Shown here piece by piece: positions 59,604 to 64,000 of a stretch of DNA of 64,000 nt. Made by a program: the position numbers and the translations under genes. The notes under the pieces are model-generated. The model saw only the letters and a list, made by a program, of their open reading frames with translations, was not told where the DNA came from and did no database searches. The first letter of the stretch is position 1. Each line of letters begins with the position of its first letter. Origin of the DNA: Microcaldota archaeon (GTDB lineage: Archaea; Micrarchaeota; Micrarchaeia; Micrarchaeales; Micrarchaeaceae); NCBI GenBank assembly GCA_021827995.1, contig JAKATK010000003.1:1-64000 (forward strand). Direction: 5' to 3'.

Positions 59604-60749
59604 CTACTCCCCATCGTACTTCTCGGCGAGCGCCTTTATGTCTACTGAGCCGTTCCTCATGATGACCTTTTCCAGGTCGCCGGGGGTGACCCTCTCGTAG
59701 CGCTCCCTGAAATCGCCTATGCGTTTCTCAAGGCGCTCCACCAGCATGCCCTTCATCTCTCCGCTGAGGACCCTGCCCTTCCTGTACTCCTCTGCTAGCG
59801 CCTGCGCCTCGCGCACGTCCAGGAAGTAGCTCTTGAGATAGATGTATGCCACGTCCACTGCCGGGTTGCCACCGAGGCGCCTGTGCTCCTCTATGCTAGA
59901 CTGGCCGCCGCTGAACGCTGCCATGACCTTCTTCCTCATGCTCACATCGCTCTCGTTTAGGAATATCGCATTTCCCTTCGACTTTGACATCTTCTTGCCG
60001 TCTAGGCCAGGCAGGTACACAGTGTGCAGCACTGCGGGCTTCGCGTACCCGAACTTCTCTACGACGTCTCGGCATATCCTGAGGTGCGTGTCCTCGTCCG
60101 AGGCTATAGGCACAAGCACGTTTCGCATGCCGAGTGTCTGGGGCAGTACTATGTGGGCCGCCTGTATCGAAGGGTAGAAGTGCAGCCCAACGTTTTGATC
60201 GCTCGAGTATCCGTATGTCGCCTTCATGTTCGATATGTTCATGCCGCGCGAGAGCTTTATCGCGGTGTTGTAGATATCGGTGTATATGTGGTCTATGATT
60301 ATACGCGTCTTCGATGTCTCGAATCCCAGCGCCAGTATGCACTTTGCGAGCCTGAACGCGTTCTTGACGCCCTCCTCCTGGGTCTTGACCTTCATCGATA
60401 CGTAGCTCTCGTCATCAGATATCGGCACGAAGACCTCCAGGCCGAACTTCTTCTGGAAGAACAGGTTGGTGTCGAACACGGCCAGGTGGCCTATGTGCAT
60501 GAGCGAGCTCGCGTTGAGGCCGGACACAACTGCAGATTTGTCGCCGTTCTTCATTGCCGCATAGAACGTGTCGAAATCCCTGTGCGAGTAGATCAGGCCG
60601 TTGCTGAACGTGTAGAAATCCGGCATCTCGTGCAACTGCGTTATCGGCACGGCGCCGAAGTTCTTTATTATGTTTATGTTGTCCTCCAGAAGGTCGGCTG
60701 CGCTGACGAAATCCTCACCGGTTTCATCGTCACCTTTGGTATCAGTCAT
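59604..60749 (-). CDS. trpS: Tryptophanyl-tRNA synthetase, archaeal type
   Basis: Charges tRNA-Trp. The class I HIGH motif is SLMHIGHLAVFDT, with FVPISDDESYV and FYPSIQAAHIVLPQTLG for tryptophan recognition, VPIASDEDTHLRICRDVVEK, and the KMSKS motif DGKKMSKSKGNAIFL. 381 residues agrees with the archaeal/eukaryal branch. A TATA-like element around 60788-60798 gives a ~18 nt leader. The 171 nt downstream (59433-59603) hold no gene that I can see. Confidence 0.95.
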   Translation of the reverse strand: MTDTKGDDETGEDFVSAADLLEDNINIIKNFGAVPITQLHEMPDFYTFSNGLIYSHRDFDTFYAAMKNGDKSAVVSGLNASSLMHIGHLAVFDTNLFFQKKFGLEVFVPISDDESYVSMKVKTQEEGVKNAFRLAKCILALGFETSKTRIIIDHIYTDIYNTAIKLSRGMNISNMKATYGYSSDQNVGLHFYPSIQAAHIVLPQTLGMRNVLVPIASDEDTHLRICRDVVEKFGYAKPAVLHTVYLPGLDGKKMSKSKGNAIFLNESDVSMRKKVMAAFSGGQSSIEEHRRLGGNPAVDVAYIYLKSYFLDVREAQALAEEYRKGRVLSGEMKGMLVERLEKRIGDFRERYERVTPGDLEKVIMRNGSVDIKALAEKYDGE

Positions 60750-60844
60750 TGCCGCACCGAACGCTGCAGATTATTTTGCTGCAGCTAATAAAAGTCTATG
60801 CGCCGCGACACCGTTGTCTGTTCCGCGTCAGTTGTCGCTTTTTC

Positions 60845-61129
60845 CTACGCTCTCTTCCTGAAGCCATCCATACCCTCGTAACTGGCTTTCAGCAGAATCA
60901 GAGCGACGACCAGCAGAAGGAGCACTACGTTCGTGGCCACTACAGCGAACGAGGTTATCAGGAAACCGTATGCGACCCATACCACCAGGCCGATGGCCAG
61001 CATCAAAAGCCAGACGATTGACAGGTCATGGGTGGACTTGGAGCGCCATGCCTTGACGAACTGCGGCACGTACGAGCCAGTGGTGAGCGTGCCTGCGACG
61101 AGGCCAACCCAGTCGTACGGGTCGATCAT
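60845..61129 (-). CDS. SemiSWEET/PQ-loop sugar transporter
   Basis: 94 residues, three helices: a single triple-helix bundle, as in bacterial SemiSWEETs, which work as dimers. GLVAGTLTTGSYVPQFVKAWRSKST is the PQ-loop motif, followed by LSIVWLLMLAIGLVVWVAYGFL. It likely moves a small sugar. ATG 61129 (MIDPYDWVG) is chosen because the open frame to 61234 would run into the ABC permease gene. Last gene of the ABC-2 cluster, possibly only by position. Confidence 0.85.
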   Translation of the reverse strand: MIDPYDWVGLVAGTLTTGSYVPQFVKAWRSKSTHDLSIVWLLMLAIGLVVWVAYGFLITSFAVVATNVVLLLLVVALILLKASYEGMDGFRKRA

Positions 61130-61175
61130 GCAAACGCCTACGCCATGCTGCATTGCCCCTTTTAGAACTTTGCGT

Positions 61176-61958
61176 TCACAGCAGCGCCTCCTTCCTGAAG
61201 CTCCTGACGCTGGCGTACAGCACAAAGAAGTCAACCAGCAACAGCAGAGCCATCATCTGCTCGAAGAACGTCACTGTCAGCGGCGCTATGCCCAGGATCG
61301 ACACGAAAGGTATCGCCAGCACCGGAAGGACCAGAAGCGTGCTTATCTGTTGCGCTTCCTTCGTGCCCCTCACGTGCGCCGATATGAAAACCACCACGCC
61401 TATCGTAGCTATTGCGAGCAGCGGCGACGTGGCCAGCATCATGAGCCATGCCGGAGTCGGCAGAACCGCGTAGCCGAAGGCGTGCTCCGCCAGAGCGTCG
61501 GTTATGCCGCCGTATAGCGCGAAGACGCCCATGGTCAGCAGCAGCGTTGGTATGAGCGAAGCCAGTATCTTGCCAAGCAGCAGCTCGGACACGCTGATCG
61601 GGCTGGACAGCAGCGCCTCCGCTGTCTTGCGCTCTTTCTCTCCGGCAAAACTGTCCGCCGCTATCACAGAAGCGGTCAGTATCGGCATGGTCAGGAATAT
61701 TGGTCCTAAGACGTTGACCGAGAAGAACCCCATGAAGATAAGCCCGTTCGCCGCGGTGATGGAAGCGGGTAGCGCGGCCAGCGACGTCAGCTTCTGTGCC
61801 AGCGCCGGAGCGGCGAAGAAAGACACGTAGTAGGTCAGTGCCGGCAGCAGCAGCGCGAAGAACGATGGCACGCCTATCATCGGCCCATAAATCGAGACGC
61901 TGCTGAAAACCTCACGCATGTCCTTGACCGCTATGGCGAAAGCCTTCGAGTTTTCCAT
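61176..61958 (-). CDS. ABC-2 type permease (NatB-like)
   Basis: 260 residues with six membrane helices. The conserved signature of the family, VIAADSFAGEKERKTAEALLSSPISVSELLLGKILASLIPTLL, is at about 98-140. KAFAIAVKDMREVF at the start is the coupling helix. The gene follows the ATPase stop by one base, so they form one exporter. Substrate unknown; homologous systems export Na+, drugs or peptides. Confidence 0.88.
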   Translation of the reverse strand: MENSKAFAIAVKDMREVFSSVSIYGPMIGVPSFFALLLPALTYYVSFFAAPALAQKLTSLAALPASITAANGLIFMGFFSVNVLGPIFLTMPILTASVIAADSFAGEKERKTAEALLSSPISVSELLLGKILASLIPTLLLTMGVFALYGGITDALAEHAFGYAVLPTPAWLMMLATSPLLAIATIGVVVFISAHVRGTKEAQQISTLLVLPVLAIPFVSILGIAPLTVTFFEQMMALLLLVDFFVLYASVRSFRKEALL

Positions 61959-61959
61959 C

Positions 61960-62883
61960 CTACAACCTGTCGAGCGTCAGCCTCTCTATCAGCGGCCCGA
62001 TGAAGTCTATGCTCGTCACGTACGCGCCGTGCCTTATTAAGTAGCCGAGAGCCTCGTTTATGCCGCGGTAGTCTTCTATCCTTATAGTGAGCATTGTGGG
62101 CCTGTCGGAGTTCGCGGTTTCGAAGCCAGGTGTGCGCCTTGCGGCGCTCGCCCGCATCGGCATGGCTAGCCTTATGTTTATCTTTGTGTCGCGCAGCAGC
62201 GTGCCGTAGAGGTCCTCCGAGTCCACGCTCTTGAGTATTCTGCCATTGCTCATTATCGTTATGCGGCTGTTGAAGCGGGTAACCTCGTCTAGCTTCTGCG
62301 TCACGAAAACGACCGTGCGCCCCTCATGCTCGTACCTGAGCATGAGCGACCTGACAGCATCGGAGGCCATCGCGTCTAGGAAGGCGGTGGGCTCGTCCAG
62401 GAGCAGCACCGTCGGATCGCTTAACAGGGCCCTGCATATGGCTATCTTCTGTTTAGTGCCCCTGCTCAGCGCGTGCACCCTGGCGCCGATGTACTGCTGG
62501 GCGTCCAGTTCGCCGAGTATGCGCGTAGCAGCGCTCATTGTAGCCCTGTCATCGATGCTACTGAGCCTGCCGAACAGCTTAAGGTTGTCCCTGACGGTCA
62601 GGTAATCATACAAGGCGTAGTTCTCCGATACGAGGGACATGCTCGCCCTAGCTTCGCTGGAGTAGTACGGGTCAAGGCCGAAGACGCGCACTTCGCCAGA
62701 GTCTGGCCTGTAAAGGCCGTCCATGCACCTAAGCAGGGTGCTCTTGCCGGCCCCGTTCGGGCCCAGGACAATGTTTATTCCAGGATCAGACCTGAAGGTG
62801 ATGTCGCGCAGCGCGGTAACGCTGCCGAACCCCTTCGTCAAGCCGGCAACCGATATCGCAGTCTTTCCGCGAGAACCGCTCAT
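61960..62883 (-). CDS. ABC transporter ATP-binding protein (ABC-2 exporter)
   Basis: 307 residues. Walker A is GPNGAGKSTLLRCMDGL. The signature loop is modified to ALSRGTKQKIAICRALL, a common variant in ABC-2 ATPases. Walker B is VLLLDEPTAFLD, and the H-loop VFVTQKLD replaces His with Gln. A C-terminal domain of ~90 residues is present. TATA-like GGTATAAAGC at about 62911-62922 gives a ~7 nt leader. First gene of the ATPase-permease-SemiSWEET group. Confidence 0.9.
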   Translation of the reverse strand: MSGSRGKTAISVAGLTKGFGSVTALRDITFRSDPGINIVLGPNGAGKSTLLRCMDGLYRPDSGEVRVFGLDPYYSSEARASMSLVSENYALYDYLTVRDNLKLFGRLSSIDDRATMSAATRILGELDAQQYIGARVHALSRGTKQKIAICRALLSDPTVLLLDEPTAFLDAMASDAVRSLMLRYEHEGRTVVFVTQKLDEVTRFNSRITIMSNGRILKSVDSEDLYGTLLRDTKINIRLAMPMRASAARRTPGFETANSDRPTMLTIRIEDYRGINEALGYLIRHGAYVTSIDFIGPLIERLTLDRL

Positions 62884-62999
62884 AGCGCCACCAGATGCAT
62901 TTCCACTCGAAATGCTTTATACCTGACTGCGCACATGCCAGTGCACCGACGGCGCGCCTACGACGGTAAGAGCTCATCACTATTGCGGCTCAATTTTCT

Positions 63000-63478
63000 C
63001 GCAGATTATATCGAGTAAGTTCCCGATGTAACCCTGTCCCATCAACGCGAGCTCATGAAGGGCTAGAGCTGCTTCTCGTAGCCCTGCTGCTTTCCTCTGC
63101 CCTGCATTGTTGGCTCACCTTCCTGTTCACCATGAACTGCCGCAGTGCCATTTTTACCTTGTTGTTCGCCGAATCGCCGCCGTCGCATTCTAGGAAGGCG
63201 AAGAGGTCGTTGAAGTATCCTCGTATACAATTGGAAACCCTGACCGTGTCACTACCCCTCCTGTCTTCTATAGATTTCAGGAGTCCCCAGAGGCGTTTCC
63301 ATATTCTCCCCATGGTTCTTTCGATGCGCTGCGTCCTCTTTTCCCAGCTTTTGGATAGAGAAACAAGGCTCAGAGTTTCAATGCAAACTGCCCATACTAT
63401 TCGTAATTCTCGGCCTGCTAGAAGCATAAATTGCCTTGCACATCCTCCCGAACACATGTGCCCACAACACAGTAACAC
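63000..63478 (-). pseudogene. Remnant of an IS66-like transposase
   Basis: The minus-strand frame 63053-63478 carries RTQRIERTMGRIWKRLW, YFNDLFAFLECDGGDSANNKVKMALRQFMVNRKVS and CRAEESSRAT. This matches the C-terminus of DDE transposases of IS66 style (LFTFLEHDGV...NNRAERAIRP..VNRKVSGG.RSEEGARA), but with key residues altered. A frame change near 63070 continues as ALHELALMGQGYIGNLLDII, like the usual tail. The N-terminal catalytic part is missing, and no terminal inverted repeats were identified. Its first ~35 codons look non-coding. Confidence 0.55.
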
Positions 63479-63570
63479 AACCCTTCATATGTAAGCTGTA
63501 TTCAGGTCGTCACATGAACTTTTGCTAAGATACCTTTACGGGCAGGATACAAAACAATGCGCGATAAAAA

Positions 63571-63589
63571 CGTTACCCAAATGGTAACG
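63571..63589. repeat. Inverted repeat upstream of pilin-like copy C
   Basis: CGTTACC, 5-nt spacer CAAAT, GGTAACG: a perfect 7-bp inverted repeat 10 nt upstream of the TATA-like AGTTTATTAAAC (63598-63609). It could be a regulator-binding site or a terminator of upstream transcription. Confidence 0.6.
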
Positions 63590-63611
63590 CCTCTCGTAAG
63601 TTTATTAAACT

Positions 63612-63651
63612 CTTACATTAGTAGACTTACATTAGCGGATTTACGACGTAA
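63612..63651 (+). promoter_or_regulatory. TTAC-type direct repeats and palindrome before copy C
   Basis: CTTACATTAG occurs at 63612-63621 and again at 63626-63635 (14-nt period). The palindrome TTACGACGTAA follows at 63641-63651, 8 nt before the ATG. The TATA box at 63598-63609 would start transcription near 63631, placing the palindrome in the 5' leader. Confidence 0.5.
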
Positions 63652-63659
63652 GTGGAAAA

Positions 63660-64000
63660 ATGTTTGGGAAAAAGAATATGGATATGAAAGCACAGTCGGC
63701 CATGGAGTATCTCATGACCTACGGCTGGGCCATCCTGATCATAGCGGTAGTCCTCGCAGCGCTCTTCGAACTCGGAGTCTTCAACGGCTCGAACCTGGCG
63801 CCGCAGGCCTGCATCGCGCAGGCCGGCTTCGTCTGCAAGAACCCTATATACACTGCCAACGGGATAGGCATAACCTTCGGCCAGACCACCGGAAGGGACT
63901 ACTACGGCGACTGGGTCTTCGTCGCCGCACAGGGCGAGGCGCTGAACCAGAACGGCATACCAATAAATTTCACTTGCGCCGTTACGAGCTGCGTGAACGC
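63660..64000 (+). CDS. Type IV pilin-like modular surface protein, copy C (3' end outside window)
   Basis: The leader MFGKKNMDMKA is cut before QSAMEYLMTYG, followed by the hydrophobic helix and the same Cys-containing domain as copies A and B (QACIAQAGFVCKNPIYTANG, FGQTTGRDYYGDWVFVAA). It is closest to copy B, including the MFGK start and the upstream palindrome. The gene runs off the window after about 113 codons, so its C-terminal module is unknown. Opposite orientation to the other two copies. Likely extracellular. Confidence 0.82.
   Translation, partial: MFGKKNMDMKAQSAMEYLMTYGWAILIIAVVLAALFELGVFNGSNLAPQACIAQAGFVCKNPIYTANGIGITFGQTTGRDYYGDWVFVAAQGEALNQNGIPINFTCAVTSCVN

Larger units (their letters stand above)
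62884..63659. other. Intergenic region with transposase remnant and pilin promoter
   Basis: 776 nt. The left half holds the ABC promoter and transposase remnant. The right ~180 nt are AT-richer and carry the control region of pilin-like copy C: an inverted repeat, TATA box, direct repeats and a palindrome (listed separately). Confidence 0.6.

Noticed and set aside
1-64000. CRISPR arrays, rRNA genes or intact insertion sequences
   Set aside because: No regularly spaced repeats, no rRNA-like sequence and no complete transposase with terminal repeats were seen.

Overview
The window is one contiguous stretch of a GC-rich archaeal chromosome, most likely a DPANN archaeon of the ARMAN/Micrarchaeota type. 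The archaeal evidence is aIF5B, Spt4 and RpoE, archaeal-type GAPDH, SAM synthetase and TrpRS, class I HMG-CoA reductase, an FKBP26-type prolyl isomerase, TATA boxes with many start codons about 26 nt away (leaderless messages), and a tRNA intron with a bulge-helix-bulge fold. The Micrarchaeota assignment is an inference from the repeated pilin-like N-terminus (QSAMEYLMTYGWAILI...), the DUF2341 surface protein and small compact operons. Several genes are bacterial in style (MetRS, ScpA/ScpB, fumarase C, methionine sulfoxide reductases).

Layout. 1-2.1 kb: pilin-like surface gene (cut by the window edge), HELGH putative metalloprotease and TRAM protein. 2.2-6.4 kb: M24 peptidase, msrB-msrA, prpB-prpD. 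6.5-9.7 kb: HMG-CoA reductase, ribulose-phosphate epimerase, OB-fold protein. 9.7-13.3 kb: complete succinate dehydrogenase operon with a Nudix gene. 13.4-18.7 kb: envelope carbohydrate cluster (processive glycosyltransferase, partner protein, GH-A-like hydrolase, extracellular PQQ-type propeller). 19.6-22.9 kb: fumarase, scpA-scpB, cobalamin adenosyltransferase, tRNA-Val. 23-24 kb: decayed, nearly gene-free DNA. 24-28.4 kb: two transporters, kinase, pterin dehydratase. 28.4-31.8 kb: gap-pgk, Nudix, small membrane protein. 31.9-37.2 kb: four-gene operon of a membrane-anchored HTH sensor, ABC ATPase, CARDB-like exported protein and MacB-like permease. 37.3-42.7 kb: MetRS, antiporter, tRNA-Ser with a D-loop intron, FKBP, spt4-rpoE-PIN block. 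43.2-45.1 kb: second pilin-like gene, with InlB-like and DUF2341 modules. 45.3-53.8 kb: CoA-binding protein, SAM synthetase, aIF5B, tRNA-Leu, permease pseudogene beside its intact homologue, OBG GTPase, membrane protein, second pseudogene. 53.8-62.9 kb: IleRS-UbiE, methyltransferase with membrane protein, TrpRS, ABC-2 exporter with SemiSWEET. 63.0-64.0 kb: transposase remnant and third pilin-like gene.

How it fits together. SDH, fumarase, the methylcitrate-type enzymes and a UbiE quinone methyltransferase suggest an oxidative, quinone-based metabolism with a partial TCA cycle. GAPDH, PGK and ribulose-phosphate epimerase give lower glycolysis and part of pentose metabolism. HMG-CoA reductase feeds isoprenoid lipids. 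MsrA/MsrB indicate oxidative stress protection. Much of the rest is devoted to the cell surface: three modular pilin-like genes, the GT/GH cluster, the propeller and the sensor-ABC-CARDB operon. The best candidates for new biology are the modular pilin family with its conserved upstream palindrome, the sensor-ABC-CARDB operon, and the tRNA-Ser D-loop intron. The window contains no rRNA and no CRISPR array that I could see.
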